Position numbers and translations under genes: made by a program. This document shows positions 45,061 through 54,344 of a stretch of DNA of 64,000 nucleotides, one piece after another. This DNA comes from Pseudooceanicola onchidii (GTDB lineage Bacteria; Pseudomonadota; Alphaproteobacteria; Rhodobacterales; Rhodobacteraceae), in contig NZ_SPUW01000001.1 of assembly GCF_004959925.1 (NCBI RefSeq), positions 496,001-560,000 of the forward strand. The letters run 5' to 3'. The notes beneath the pieces were generated by a model. It did not search any database and was not told the origin of the DNA. It worked only from the letters and a program-made list of their open reading frames with translations. Every line of letters starts with the position of its first letter. Within the stretch, counting starts at the first letter, position 1.

Positions 45061-46095
45061 ATGCCCCCGTCAGACCCTGGCACCATGCCCCACCCGGGAC
45101 GCAGCCCTTGGGCCGTCACCGCAGCGCTTCCCGGCCTGGCTGCATCGGTCGCGCTGGCCACCCTGGGTTTCGCGGTCTGGGCCATGGCGGGATTTGCACC
45201 GTCGGTCAGCCCGATGATCGTCGCCTTGCTCGGTGGCCTGTTACTGGGCAACGTCACGCCGGTGCGCAGCCGCCTTGCCGCAGGTTCGTCGATCGCGATG
45301 CGCCCCGTTCTGCGCGCAGGGATCGTTCTGCTGGGCTTCCGCCTGACACTGGCCGATCTGGGCGCGCTCGGCCTGTCGGGATTGGCCGCGATCGGTCTGG
45401 TGGTGACGGTCACTTTCTTTATCATCCGTCGCGCGGGCCGTGCGCTTGGCGTGTCCGGGCCGCTTTCCGATCTCATCGCGGCGGGAACGTCGATCTGTGG
45501 CGCCTCGGCCATCATGGGCATGAAGACCGTGACCCGCGCCCGCGACGAAGAGGTCGCCTATGCCATCGCCTGCGTCACCGTTTTCGGCACCCTGTCGATG
45601 CTGATCTTTCCGATGATCATGCCGGTTCTGGAGGTAGACGCGCGGGCCTACGGCATGTGGGCGGGCATCAGCATCCACGAGGTGGCGCAGGCCGTTGGCG
45701 CAGGATGGGCCGCCGGACCCGTCGCCGGAGAGGCCGCGACCATCACGAAACTCGGCCGCGTCCTGCTTCTGGCGCCCATGATCCTCGGGATGGGCCTGAT
45801 CGGCAGGGGCGGCGGCGAGACCCGGCCCGGCACGGCGCCGCCGTATTTCGTCATGTTGTTCCTCGTGGCTATCGTCGTCAACACCTTGGTCGGCCTGCCA
45901 GACAGTCTGCAGAGCGTCATCACGCTGGCCTCGACCTTCATGCTGGCGATGGCGCTTGGCGCCATGGGGGTCGAGACGCGCATGGCCTCCATCCGAAAAG
46001 AGGGCCTGGCGCCGCTCCTTCTCGGCGCATTCGGCTGGCTCTTCATCAGCAGCTTCGGCGCGGTTCTGGTTTTTCTGATCAGCGGCACGGGCTGA
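45061..46095 (+). CDS. YeiH-family putative sulfate/sulfite exporter
   Basis: 344 residues with ten or so membrane spans. LLGGLLLGNVTPVRS and AAGTSICGASAIMGMKTV are the family blocks, and the second half has ISIHEVAQAVGAGWAAG. The family (UPF0324, YeiH) is considered a putative sulfate exporter; function is not established. An AACAGGAGGATC ribosome-binding region precedes the ATG. It is divergent from a LysR regulator, the usual arrangement for YeiH. Confidence 0.9.
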   Translation: MPPSDPGTMPHPGRSPWAVTAALPGLAASVALATLGFAVWAMAGFAPSVSPMIVALLGGLLLGNVTPVRSRLAAGSSIAMRPVLRAGIVLLGFRLTLADLGALGLSGLAAIGLVVTVTFFIIRRAGRALGVSGPLSDLIAAGTSICGASAIMGMKTVTRARDEEVAYAIACVTVFGTLSMLIFPMIMPVLEVDARAYGMWAGISIHEVAQAVGAGWAAGPVAGEAATITKLGRVLLLAPMILGMGLIGRGGGETRPGTAPPYFVMLFLVAIVVNTLVGLPDSLQSVITLASTFMLAMALGAMGVETRMASIRKEGLAPLLLGAFGWLFISSFGAVLVFLISGTG

Positions 46096-46336
46096 GCCGT
46101 TTCATCGAGTTAGCTTGGGTTTCGAACAGATTTCTCGACCGATGCGCCAAGCGGTCGCGACGACTGGTTGCGATCCAAATGCGGCAGGCAAGGGATTGTG
46201 GCCCATGGGCGGACGTCCACGTTAATAAGCATCCACTTCGCCAATGCGTTCGCGTCCCGACGCTCCGCAAGACGCATCGGCCCGAGCCGCGCGGATCGCC
46301 TGGAGCCGAGCCGATGTCGCGGCGTAGCGACCGCAG
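46096..46336. other. Gap of 241 bases, nothing recognised
   Basis: No credible gene is seen on either strand. Open frames exist but have no ribosome-binding site and no recognisable composition. The sequence could be degraded remnants; nothing supports a specific identity. Confidence 0.4.
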
Positions 46337-46591
46337 TCAATGACGCGCGGCTGTCGGCCTTTTCGCGAGAAAGAACGCGAGCAACCCGAGCGCAATGCCC
46401 AGACCACAAAACACTATGCCCTGATCAATCGCGTCCCCGGTCGTGCCCGAGCCGATGTAACGCCGTGTCGCGGCTTCGTAGTCTGCTGGGGCCGTAAAGG
46501 TCCGGGCCACATATAGCCCCAAGCCCACTTTTATCGCACCAAGGGCTATCAGAGCCGCTGCCAAAATGCGGCTGAGCCACACGAAAATCAT
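46337..46591 (-). CDS. Small two-span membrane protein, unknown
   Basis: 84 residues. Hydrophobic spans at about 2-27 (IFVWLSRILAAALIALGAI) and 57-75 (IVFCGLGIALGLLAFFL), with a charged loop and a basic C-terminus (KRPTAARH). AGGAGG lies ten bases ahead of the ATG. No family is recognised; small proteins of this shape are common and poorly studied. Confidence 0.8.
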   Translation of the reverse strand: MIFVWLSRILAAALIALGAIKVGLGLYVARTFTAPADYEAATRRYIGSGTTGDAIDQGIVFCGLGIALGLLAFFLAKRPTAARH

Positions 46592-46779
46592 CCAATTACC
46601 TCCTGCCGAGCGGGCACCTTAAGCATGGGGTCTGTGAGTGCAATCGCATTTGAGGCACCCGGCTTATTGAGCCATCGGCGTCGCGTAAAGTGACGTTGCA
46701 CGTGAGCGGAGCGTCCGCACAACGTCTGGACCTGCATGTCCGGGCCAGATCCGGATCTGATAAGTCATTGAAAAGATTG

Positions 46780-46853
46780 TGGAGGCGAGTACCGGAATCG
46801 AACCGGTGTACACGGATTTGCAATCCGCTGCGTCACCACTCCGCCAACTCGCC
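46780..46853 (-). tRNA. tRNA-Cys (anticodon GCA)
   Basis: The minus strand folds as a complete cloverleaf: a seven-base acceptor stem GGCGAGT/ACTCGCC, a D-arm beginning TGGCGGAGT, an anticodon stem around GCA (46819-46821) and a T-arm with GGTTCGATTCC. An encoded CCA follows the discriminator base T. Cysteine is read from the GCA anticodon. Lies alone, with no integrase nearby. Confidence 0.95.
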
Positions 46854-47029
46854 TCGGAACGGTTTGCGTGGCCTAGCCTATCTGCGGGCGGGCTGCAAGC
46901 CTCTACGCGCAGGGGAGGGGATGGGCAAATGGTCATCCAGCCGCGCGGGACTGTGCGCGGGACGTTGCCGGGGCGGGCAAGATATGTCAGAACCCCGATA
47001 GACACAGTTGCCGACGGACCCCAGCACCG

Positions 47030-47683
47030 ATGACAGACTTCGCAGAGCGCCGCACGATGATGGTCGACACGCAGATCCGGCCCTCGGACGTGACCAAGTT
47101 TCCGATCATCGAAGCCATGCTGTCCGTCCCGCGCGAGGTCTTCGTGCCAGCCGATCGCCAGGAAGCCGCATATCTCGGCGACAATATCGAGCTTGGCCAG
47201 GGGCGCGTGCTGCTCGAACCGCGGACTTTTGCGAAGATCCTCGACGCCATCGACATCCAGCCGGATGAGCTGGTGCTCGATCTCGGTGCGGGCACGGGCT
47301 ATTCTGCGGCGGTGCTGGCCCGGCTGGCCGAAGCGGTGATCGCGCAGGAGGAAGACGCGTCGCTGATAGCCGAGGCGCAGACCGCGCTGTCGGACGTGGG
47401 GGCCGACAACGTCGTGCTGCACGAAGCGCCGCTGATCGAAGGCGCGCCGGACATGGGGCCCTATGATGCCATTGTCGTCGAGGGCGCGGTGGAACACCTG
47501 CCCGAGACCATCACCGATCAGCTGAAGGAAGGCGGGCGGATCGCCGCTTTGTTCCTGGAAGGCCGGCTCGGCACCGTCCGGATCGGGTATCGTATCGACG
47601 GCCGGATCAACTGGCGGTTTTCGTTCAATGCTGGCGCGCCGGTGTTGCCGGGGTTCCGGCGGCACCAGGCCTTCAGCCTGTAG
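47030..47683 (+). CDS. Protein-L-isoaspartate O-methyltransferase family protein
   Basis: 217 residues. SAM-binding motif I is [14 protein letters not shown] (about 84-97), and the family sequence includes [25 protein letters not shown] (about 50-74). The N-terminus starts [23 protein letters not shown], typical of the alphaproteobacterial branch. The canonical enzyme repairs isoaspartyl residues; this branch is slightly shorter and divergent. It lies 20 bases before TolC and is probably co-transcribed with it, as in related genomes. Confidence 0.9.
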   Translation: MTDFAERRTMMVDTQIRPSDVTKFPIIEAMLSVPREVFVPADRQEAAYLGDNIELGQGRVLLEPRTFAKILDAIDIQPDELVLDLGAGTGYSAAVLARLAEAVIAQEEDASLIAEAQTALSDVGADNVVLHEAPLIEGAPDMGPYDAIVVEGAVEHLPETITDQLKEGGRIAALFLEGRLGTVRIGYRIDGRINWRFSFNAGAPVLPGFRRHQAFSL

Positions 47684-47703
47684 GCAAGGCCGAAGAACAG
47701 GGC

Positions 47704-49140
47704 ATGGAAAAGAAGATGAGCAGAATGACCTTCTCGATGAAATCCGCAGCCATGGCCCTGGGCCTCGCCATCACCACGACATTCGCGGCCGGGGCCGTAA
47801 AGGCCGAAACGCTGGCAGATGCGCTGGCCTCGGCCTATGAACATTCCGGGTTGCTTGACCAGAACCGCGCGCTTCTTCGGGCGGCGGACGAAGGGGTGGC
47901 GCAGGCGCTGGCCGCGCTTCGCCCCGTCATCAGCTGGAGCGCGAACATGTCGCGCGACTTCGGCCGCAATGCGACGGCGGCCACGGCCTTCGTGCCCACG
48001 AATTCGGCCAGCAGCTCGGCTTCGCTCAGCCTGTCGGCCAGCCTTGTGGTCTATGACGGCGGGCAATCGGCGCTTGGGGTCGAGATCGCCAAGGAATCGG
48101 TGCTTGCCACCCGCGAAGGCCTGACCTCGATCGAACAGCAGGTGCTGCTGCGCGCCGCCAACGCCTATCTCAACGTCCGTCGTACGTCCGAATTCGTGGC
48201 GCTGCGGCAAAGCAACATGCGCCTGATCACCCAGGAACTGCGCGCGGCCCGCGACCGGTTCGAGGTGGGCGAGGTGACCCGCACCGATGTCTCGCTGGCC
48301 GAGGCGCGGCTGGCGGCCGCCCGGTCGAACCTGGCCGCGGCCCAGGGTGACCTGGCGCGGGCGCAGCTGGAATACCTTGCGGCGGTCGGTCACAAGCCCG
48401 GGCGCCTGTCGCCGTCGGGCGGGTTGAAGCGCCTGCCCAGCTCGCTTGAGGCGGCGGCCAACGCAGCCCTGCGGCAGCACCCGGACATGGCACAGGCGCG
48501 TCGCCAGGCCACCGTGGCCGACCTGCGGGTCGACCTGGCGGATCGGGCCCTTTATCCGACGGTTTCGCTGAACGGCCAGCTGACCAGGAACAATACGCTG
48601 AACAACCAGGCCTATGGCACCAACGGATCGATCGGGCTGTCCGGCCAGCAGACGATCTATGCGGGGGGGCGGCTCAGCTCTCTGCAGCGGCAGGCGATGC
48701 AGAATCGCGATGCCGCCCGGGCCAACCTGCACGTCGTGTCGCACACGATCCGTCAGAATGTTGGCAATGCGCTGGCCAACTGGCAGGTCGCCCGGTCTTC
48801 GATCCAGGCCTCGCAGGAACAGATCCGTGCCGCCCAGGTCGCCTTCCGCGGGGTGCGTGAAGAAGCCCAGCTGGGCGCCCGCACGACCCTGGATGTCCTG
48901 AACGCCGAACAGGAACTGCTCGACGCGCGGGCCAATCTGATTTCGGCACAGGTTGACGAAATCTCCGCAGGGTATACCCTGCTCGCCGCGATGGGAGAAC
49001 TCACCGCACAGAAGCTGAAGCTCAAGGTCAGAATCTACGACCCCGCGGGCTATTACAATATGGTCAAGGATGCTCCGGCTGGCCTGAGCGAACAGGGCGC
49101 GAAACTGGATCGCGTGCTGCGTCGCATCGGGAATGATTAA
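47704..49140 (+). CDS. tolC: TolC-family outer membrane channel protein
   Basis: 478 residues. A signal peptide (about 1-36, ending VKA-E) precedes the two-repeat outer membrane efflux domain. Family stretches include LADALASAYEHSGLLDQNRALLRAADEGVAQALAALRP and RDRFEVGEVTRTDVSLAEARLAAARS, with VLNAEQELLDARANLISAQVDE in the second repeat. TolC exports proteins or drugs with an inner membrane partner not in this window. An in-frame ATG at 47716 is an alternative start. Confidence 0.94.
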   Translation: MEKKMSRMTFSMKSAAMALGLAITTTFAAGAVKAETLADALASAYEHSGLLDQNRALLRAADEGVAQALAALRPVISWSANMSRDFGRNATAATAFVPTNSASSSASLSLSASLVVYDGGQSALGVEIAKESVLATREGLTSIEQQVLLRAANAYLNVRRTSEFVALRQSNMRLITQELRAARDRFEVGEVTRTDVSLAEARLAAARSNLAAAQGDLARAQLEYLAAVGHKPGRLSPSGGLKRLPSSLEAAANAALRQHPDMAQARRQATVADLRVDLADRALYPTVSLNGQLTRNNTLNNQAYGTNGSIGLSGQQTIYAGGRLSSLQRQAMQNRDAARANLHVVSHTIRQNVGNALANWQVARSSIQASQEQIRAAQVAFRGVREEAQLGARTTLDVLNAEQELLDARANLISAQVDEISAGYTLLAAMGELTAQKLKLKVRIYDPAGYYNMVKDAPAGLSEQGAKLDRVLRRIGND

Positions 49141-49212
49141 AATCAGCCCTATCCATTGAGAAATTCCGCCCTTCGCGTTACCCTGCCGCGGAGGCAAGAT
49201 CGGCTGGAACCT

Positions 49213-50721
49213 ATGTCAGATTCTGTAACTAACGTGCAGATCGAAGATGTCCTGTCTTCTATCCGCAAACTCGTATCCGAAGAGGTGCGGGCCCAGACCC
49301 GTGAGGTCCCCGCGCCAGCGGTGCGGCCGGACCGTGCACAGGCCCGTGGCACGCAGGATCCTGCGCCGGACGACCGGCTGCTGCTGACGCCCGCACTGCG
49401 GGTCCAGCCTGACGCCGAGACCGGGCAGGATGACGCCGACGAAGCCCCGTTCACCCATGCCGAAGCCGAAACGGAAGAGGCCGATCTACTGGATCTGATG
49501 GCCCGCGTCCGCGCCGCCGGCGCCCGCCAGGCCGAGGTCGAGGCGCGCCGCCCCAAGGGCATCGCCGCCGTGGAACGCCCCAAGCCCAAGGAAGAGATGG
49601 GCCCGGCGACCGAGGCCGCGATCCGGTCCGCGCTCGTGGCGCTTGGGGGCGGAGACCGCGATGCCTTCGATCCGAAGGACGACACAGCCGACAGCCTTGC
49701 CGATGATCTCGCGCGGCTCGAAGCGGAAGACACGCTGGACTTCGCGGGCCGTGACGATCGCCTGAAACACGCACCGGACGACCATCACGACGACGCCGAC
49801 GCAGACGCTTCGGACGACGCGACCGTGGCCGATGTGCCGCGCTTCCTGCACCGCAACGGCATCACCTCGCTCGGACAGCGCATCGCCGAGGTGGAATCCG
49901 TCGTCTCGACCAGCGGCGGCGAATGGGAACCCGAAGTCGGCGAGGAGGCAGAGGCCTCTCCGGTGCCGCAGGCCGGGGGTCTGCCCTGGGATGAGGCCGC
50001 GCCCGAAGAAGAAGCGCCGATGGCGTCCTTCGACGACTCGGCCTTTGACGAGGATGGATCGGACAGTGACGCAATGGCCGACGACGTTCTGGCCGAAGAC
50101 GTGACGGCTGGCGACGACGACTGGTCGGTTGCGCCTGATCCCGTCGAACGTGACTTCCAGGAACGCCCCACGCCACGCCTGCACCTGACAGAGCCGCGTC
50201 GTGTCCCAGAGCCTGAAGATATCGTAAGCGCGGACGAGGACGAGGAAGAGGCCGTTGTCCTGGCGGTCGCCGACACGGATGCGGCAGAGGATATGACCTC
50301 TTTCGACGACGAAGACTTCGAAGAGGCCCCCTTCGCCGATCATACGGCCGACGAGGACGACCTGCCCGAGCTTGGCGCATACGGCGAGCTTCGGGTCGAG
50401 ACGGACATCGCAGCCTTCCGCAAGGAACCGCCGCTGCGCGCCGCCCCCGACCCCAAGCCCGAACCTGTCGCAGCGGCGCCCGTCGAAGACATCGTGGACG
50501 AGGCCGAGGTAGGGTCGGACGTGGAAAGCTATGTCTACGAAGACCAGACGGCGCTGACCGAAGACACGACGCTCTTCGACGAAGAGATGCTGCGCGATCT
50601 GGTGTCGGAAATCGTCCGGCAAGAGCTTCAGGGCGCCCTGGGGGAACGCATCACCCGCAACGTCCGCAAGCTGGTGCGCCGCGAAATCCATCGCGCGCTG
50701 TCTGCGCAGGATCTGCACTAG
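49213..50721 (+). CDS. Long acidic PopZ-like protein (DUF2497-type ends)
   Basis: 502 residues. The N-terminus MSDSVTNVQIEDVLSSIRKLVSEEV forms a short helix resembling the PopZ start, and the C-terminus (about 455-498; DLVSEIVRQELQGALGERITRNVRKLV) is a basic helical repeat. The centre is long, strongly acidic and proline/alanine-rich with many Asp/Glu clusters, consistent with disorder. PopZ proteins organise the cell pole and anchor chromosome-partition proteins in alphaproteobacteria. Assignment rests on the shape of both ends and is not certain. ATG 49213 is chosen because an upstream start at 49156 adds an unconserved leader. Confidence 0.7.
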   Translation: MSDSVTNVQIEDVLSSIRKLVSEEVRAQTREVPAPAVRPDRAQARGTQDPAPDDRLLLTPALRVQPDAETGQDDADEAPFTHAEAETEEADLLDLMARVRAAGARQAEVEARRPKGIAAVERPKPKEEMGPATEAAIRSALVALGGGDRDAFDPKDDTADSLADDLARLEAEDTLDFAGRDDRLKHAPDDHHDDADADASDDATVADVPRFLHRNGITSLGQRIAEVESVVSTSGGEWEPEVGEEAEASPVPQAGGLPWDEAAPEEEAPMASFDDSAFDEDGSDSDAMADDVLAEDVTAGDDDWSVAPDPVERDFQERPTPRLHLTEPRRVPEPEDIVSADEDEEEAVVLAVADTDAAEDMTSFDDEDFEEAPFADHTADEDDLPELGAYGELRVETDIAAFRKEPPLRAAPDPKPEPVAAAPVEDIVDEAEVGSDVESYVYEDQTALTEDTTLFDEEMLRDLVSEIVRQELQGALGERITRNVRKLVRREIHRALSAQDLH

Positions 50722-50750
50722 GCGGGCGCTGCAACGGTTACGGAAAATGA

Positions 50751-50784
50751 GCAAACCCCGGGCATCTGGTCGGGGTTTTGCTTT
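50751..50784. terminator. Bidirectional terminator
   Basis: GCAAACCCCG pairs with CGGGGTTTTGC (one extra T) around a ten-base loop, in the convergent gap between the PopZ-like gene and cobQ. A/T flanks serve both strands. Confidence 0.8.
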
Positions 50785-50794
50785 ACGTGATGCT

Positions 50795-52252
50795 TTAGTC
50801 GCGCACGACCTCGGCCAGATCCCATAGCCGATCCAGGTCGATGTGCGCCGTGACATGCGCGGCCAGCCGGTCCAGAACGGCATCGACATCGGCCTCGTAA
50901 CTCAGCCCCGACGCGCCCCCCATGGCCGCAAGATCCACCGCCCGGAACGCGTCCGAGGCGTAGAGCCCATGCAGATAGCAGCCCCGCACCCGACCGTCGG
51001 CGCTGGCCGCGCCCTCTAGGCGGTCGCCGATCCGCAGCCAGGCGCGGTCGCAATCGGGCCCCGAGGTACGGCCTAGGTGGATCTCGTACCCGGTGACGTC
51101 CGTGCCGCTGTCGACATGCACCGCCTGCGTCTGCCGCACCGTCTTGGCGGCCTGCATCACGGTCTCGATCCGCAGCAGGCCCAGCCCGGGCGACCGCCCC
51201 GGTCGGCCCTCGATCCCGTCGGGATCGTCGATCCAGTCGCCCAGCATCTGGTATCCGCCACACAGGCCCAGCACGTGCCCGCCCCGCCGCACATGCGCCG
51301 CAAGATCCACGTCCCAGCCCTGCGCCCGGAAATGCGCCAGATCGGCGATGGTCGACTTGGACCCGGGGATCAGGACAAGGTTCGCGTCGCCGCACAGGGG
51401 GCGCCCGGCCTCGATGATCTCGACCGTCACGCCCGGTTCGGACGACAGAGGGTCAAGATCGTCGAAGTTCGCGATCCGGTTCAGCCGGGGCACCGCCACC
51501 TTGAAGGCGCCATTGCCTGGCCCGGACGCCAGATCCAGCACATCTTCCGCCGGCAGCCGCCAGGCGTCGTTGAACCACGGCACCAGTCCAAGCGGCTCCC
51601 ACCCGGTGCGGTCCGCGATCGCGGTCATGCCGTCATCGAACAGCGACGGATCGCCCCGGAAGCGGTTGACCAGAAACCCCTTGATCCGTGCGGCATCGCC
51701 CGCGTCCAGCACCGCCTTGGTGCCGACCAGCTGCGCGATCACGCCGCCCCGGTCGATGTCACCCGCCAGCACAACCGGGACGCCTGCGGCTTCGGCAAAG
51801 CCCATGTTGGCCAGGTCGCCCGCGCGCAGGTTGATCTCGGCCGGGCTGCCCGCACCTTCGACGATGACCAGATCCGAGTCGGCGGCAAGGGTCCGAAAGC
51901 TGTCCACGATCGCCGCCATCAGCAGCGGCTTTTCCCGGGCGTAGTCACGGGCAGACAGGGTGGCGTGCCGCTGCCCCCGCAGGATCACCTGCGCGCCGAC
52001 ATCCGTTTCGGGCTTCAGCAACACCGGGTTCATATCGACCCGGGGCGCCACGCGGGCGGCGCGGGCCTGCAACGCCTGGGCGCGCCCGATCTCTCCGCCG
52101 TCCTCGGTCACCGCGGCGTTGTTCGACATGTTCTGCGGCTTGAAGGGGCGTACCCGCAGCCCGCGATCGGCAAAGGCGCGCGCCAGTCCGGCAACCAGCA
52201 GCGATTTCCCGACGTTCGACCCGGTCCCCTGAATCATGATTGCGCGTGCCAT
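50795..52252 (-). CDS. cobQ: Cobyric acid synthase (adenosylcobyrinate amide synthase)
   Basis: 485 residues. It amidates four side chains of adenosylcobyrinic a,c-diamide in aerobic or anaerobic cobalamin synthesis. The N-terminal nucleotide loop is [22 protein letters not shown] (about 6-27) with [14 protein letters not shown]; the C-terminal glutaminase domain has the nucleophile Cys in [10 protein letters not shown] (about 324-333) and catalytic His near the end. GGAGG precedes ATG 52252. No other cob genes are adjacent. No cobalamin riboswitch was seen upstream. Confidence 0.94.
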   Translation of the reverse strand: MARAIMIQGTGSNVGKSLLVAGLARAFADRGLRVRPFKPQNMSNNAAVTEDGGEIGRAQALQARAARVAPRVDMNPVLLKPETDVGAQVILRGQRHATLSARDYAREKPLLMAAIVDSFRTLAADSDLVIVEGAGSPAEINLRAGDLANMGFAEAAGVPVVLAGDIDRGGVIAQLVGTKAVLDAGDAARIKGFLVNRFRGDPSLFDDGMTAIADRTGWEPLGLVPWFNDAWRLPAEDVLDLASGPGNGAFKVAVPRLNRIANFDDLDPLSSEPGVTVEIIEAGRPLCGDANLVLIPGSKSTIADLAHFRAQGWDVDLAAHVRRGGHVLGLCGGYQMLGDWIDDPDGIEGRPGRSPGLGLLRIETVMQAAKTVRQTQAVHVDSGTDVTGYEIHLGRTSGPDCDRAWLRIGDRLEGAASADGRVRGCYLHGLYASDAFRAVDLAAMGGASGLSYEADVDAVLDRLAAHVTAHIDLDRLWDLAEVVRD

Positions 52253-52297
52253 GTCGCCTCCGATGTCGCCTTCCTGACGTTCGCCGCACCCGAACAC

Positions 52298-52330
52298 AAA
52301 AAAGCGCGCCCCGGAAGGGCGCGCTTTTTT
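52298..52330. terminator. Strong rho-independent terminator
   Basis: A 14-base perfect stem (AAAAAAGCGCGCCC / GGGCGCGCTTTTTT) with loop CGGAA. On the minus strand it ends the small gene at 52349-52669 before cobQ. Confidence 0.9.
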
Positions 52331-52348
52331 AAAGTCCGTGGGACCAGA

Positions 52349-52669
52349 TCAGGCGGCGTCGGCCTGTTCGGCGGCATGACGGCGCTCGCTCTCTTCACGC
52401 GACAGCGCGACAGAGGTGCGGACACCGCGACCAACGAATTCCATCAAACCATTCACGACCCGTTCGTTCGGGTCGATACCGGCACAGCTCAGCACTTCGC
52501 GGCCATCGCGCGAGCGAGCCCAACGTGCGATCTGTTCCGGGCCATTGCCGTACTTCTTGTCGTCGGCGATGGCATCGTCGAGGGCAGCAAGCACCACGGC
52601 GGCAAACAGTTTACGCGAGCGGTTTCCCTGCTCGTTATTGTATGCCGTTCCGTCAACGAAATCTTTCAT
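52349..52669 (-). CDS. Small conserved Rhodobacterales protein (DUF6280-like)
   Basis: 106 residues. The sequence begins MKDFVDGTAYNNEQGNRSRKLFAAVVLAALDDAIAD, then KKYGNGPEQIARWARSRDGREVLSCAGIDPNERVVNGL. I recall this pattern from highly conserved small proteins of Rhodobacterales annotated DUF6280; the domain number is from memory and may be wrong. The single conserved Cys lies in LSCAGID. It has no signal peptide or membrane span. It is transcribed divergently from efp and followed by a strong terminator. Function unknown. Confidence 0.8.
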   Translation of the reverse strand: MKDFVDGTAYNNEQGNRSRKLFAAVVLAALDDAIADDKKYGNGPEQIARWARSRDGREVLSCAGIDPNERVVNGLMEFVGRGVRTSVALSREESERRHAAEQADAA

Positions 52670-52882
52670 AGTGCGACCTTTGTTATTGCTCTTGCAGTTC
52701 GGGCGTGTCGCCGTTTATGGCGAAATTGTGTCGATTCGGGTCCTCAACTTTTTCAACCCTGCCATGCGCGTGGTGCATGGCTCTGCAGTGCGATCCCCTT
52801 CGTTCCCATCCCTTGTCAGGAACAGGAGGTGCAGATATAGCACCGCCTTGATTACGATCAACCCGGATAGGCGGAAACTGGC

Positions 52883-53446
52883 ATGCCAAAGATTAACGGA
52901 AACGAAATTCGACCCGGAAATGTTCTTGAGCACGACGGCGGCCTCTGGGCTGCGGTCAAGGTCGATCATGTGAAACCCGGCAAGGGCGGCGCCTTTGCCC
53001 AGGTCGAGATGAAGAACCTGCGCACCGGGTCCAAACTGAACGAACGCTTCCGGTCCGCCGACAAGGTCGAACGCGTGCGGCTGGAACAGAAGGACATGCA
53101 GTTCCTGTATGAAACCGACGGCATGCTGACCTTCATGGACACCGAAACCTTCGATCAGGTCGAACTGCCCGCCGACATCCTGGGCGAACGTCGTCCCTTC
53201 CTGCAGGACGGCATGACCATCCTTGTCGAATTCCACGAGGAAGAGGCGCTGAACGCGACCCTGCCGCAGAAGGTCACCTGCAAGATCGTCGAGACCGAGC
53301 CGGTCGTGAAGGGCCAGACGGCCGCCAACAGCTTCAAGCCCGCCGTGCTCGACAACGGTGTGCGCGTCATGGTGCCGCCCTTCGTCGGATCGGACGAGGA
53401 CATCATCGTGAACACCGAGACGATGGAATATTCGGAACGCGCCTGA
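52883..53446 (+). CDS. efp: Translation elongation factor P
   Basis: 187 residues, the usual EF-P length. It relieves ribosome stalling at polyproline stretches. The N-terminal KOW-like domain carries the loop KPGKGGAF with the modified lysine at position 34, followed by two OB-fold domains. The C-terminal [24 protein letters not shown] is typical. K34 implies lysylation if the modifying enzyme EpmA exists elsewhere. Divergent from the DUF6280-like gene. Confidence 0.97.
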   Translation: MPKINGNEIRPGNVLEHDGGLWAAVKVDHVKPGKGGAFAQVEMKNLRTGSKLNERFRSADKVERVRLEQKDMQFLYETDGMLTFMDTETFDQVELPADILGERRPFLQDGMTILVEFHEEEALNATLPQKVTCKIVETEPVVKGQTAANSFKPAVLDNGVRVMVPPFVGSDEDIIVNTETMEYSERA

Positions 53447-53465
53447 GCCGTTCCGCAAAGATCAG

Positions 53466-53497
53466 GGAAAAGCCGGGCCGATGGTTCGGCTTTTTCC
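53466..53497. terminator. Bidirectional terminator after efp
   Basis: GCCGGGCC pairs with GGTTCGGC (two G-T pairs) with loop GAT, flanked by AAAA and TTTTT. It lies between the convergent efp and ygfZ genes. Confidence 0.8.
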
Positions 53498-53523
53498 GTT
53501 TCATGTCCGGCAAGACCGCAGGA

Positions 53524-54276
53524 TCACCCCCGATCGATGACCTTTGCCGACCCGGCCACCATGCCGTCGCCCAGCCGATCGAACCGGACATAGGCCAGCG
53601 CCTTGTCCCCGGACTGGGTGAAAAGCGTGCCCACGGGCTTTCCGTCGCGCAGAATCTCGGTTCCCACGGGGGCCGTGCCGTCCAGACCCATCACGCGCAA
53701 CCCCTTCCGCAGCTCGGTCTTGTGCTTCATCCGGGCGGCGATCTCCTGCCCGACATAGCAGCCCTTGCGGAAATCCACACCGTTCAGCCGTTCGAACCCG
53801 ACCTCGAGGATATAGCTCTCGGGCCCCAGCTCGATGCCCGAGGCCGGAACCCCGGCCTGAACCCGAACCGCGTCCCAATCGGTGCCGTCATCGCCCCCCT
53901 CGGCACCATAAAGCCGCCAGCCAAGCGCGGGATGGCGGGGGTCAGCGACGGCACCCTCGGGCGCCTCGCCGGTGCCGCGCCGCACCTGCAGGTCGGTTTC
54001 GTCGATCTGCACGGCCGCGCGCAGGCGGTACATGGTCAGGCGCTGCAAAAGCCCCTTGGCCCAGATCGTGGCCACGTCGATCAGAATGGCGTCGCCCTCG
54101 GCCACCATGATGAAATCGGCGATCAGCTTGCCCTGCGGCGTCAAAAGCGCGGCATAGACCGGCCCCCGGTCCAGCCGCCCCACGTCGTTCGTGACGAGGT
54201 TCTGAAGGAAATCGCCCGCATCGGCTCCGGTGACGCGCAGCACGGTCCGGTCGGTTTCGGGATTAGGACTTGTCAT
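53524..54276 (-). CDS. ygfZ: Folate-binding Fe-S assembly factor YgfZ
   Basis: 250 residues. The signature KGCYVGQE lies at 171-178, diagnostic of YgfZ, with the GcvT-like folate-binding fold ahead of it (NLVTNDVGRL, AALLTPQGKLIADF). YgfZ uses tetrahydrofolate to help maturation or repair of iron-sulfur enzymes. ATG 54276 follows GGGGAGAG; an earlier start at 54318 would overlap the divergent glycosyltransferase leader. Length is shorter than in E. coli but normal for alphaproteobacteria. Confidence 0.93.
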   Translation of the reverse strand: MTSPNPETDRTVLRVTGADAGDFLQNLVTNDVGRLDRGPVYAALLTPQGKLIADFIMVAEGDAILIDVATIWAKGLLQRLTMYRLRAAVQIDETDLQVRRGTGEAPEGAVADPRHPALGWRLYGAEGGDDGTDWDAVRVQAGVPASGIELGPESYILEVGFERLNGVDFRKGCYVGQEIAARMKHKTELRKGLRVMGLDGTAPVGTEILRDGKPVGTLFTQSGDKALAYVRFDRLGDGMVAGSAKVIDRG

Positions 54277-54344
54277 GGCTCTGCTCTCCCCGCATGGGTT
54301 GTGGGCCAGATATAACACCGCAATCGCCCGACAAAACCCCGACC

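Noticed and set aside
46222-46407. Short minus-strand open frame overlapping the small membrane gene
   Set aside because: No ribosome-binding site and Arg/Ala-biased text; competes with a better supported gene.
46780-46853. tRNA-Cys as an integration site for a genomic island
   Set aside because: No integrase and no repeated tRNA end were seen within the window.
46690-47001. Open frame across the tRNA region
   Set aside because: It runs through the tRNA-Cys gene and has no family similarity.
52253-52348. Possible cobalamin riboswitch before cobQ
   Set aside because: The stretch upstream of cobQ is short and is filled by a simple terminator; no B12-box is visible.
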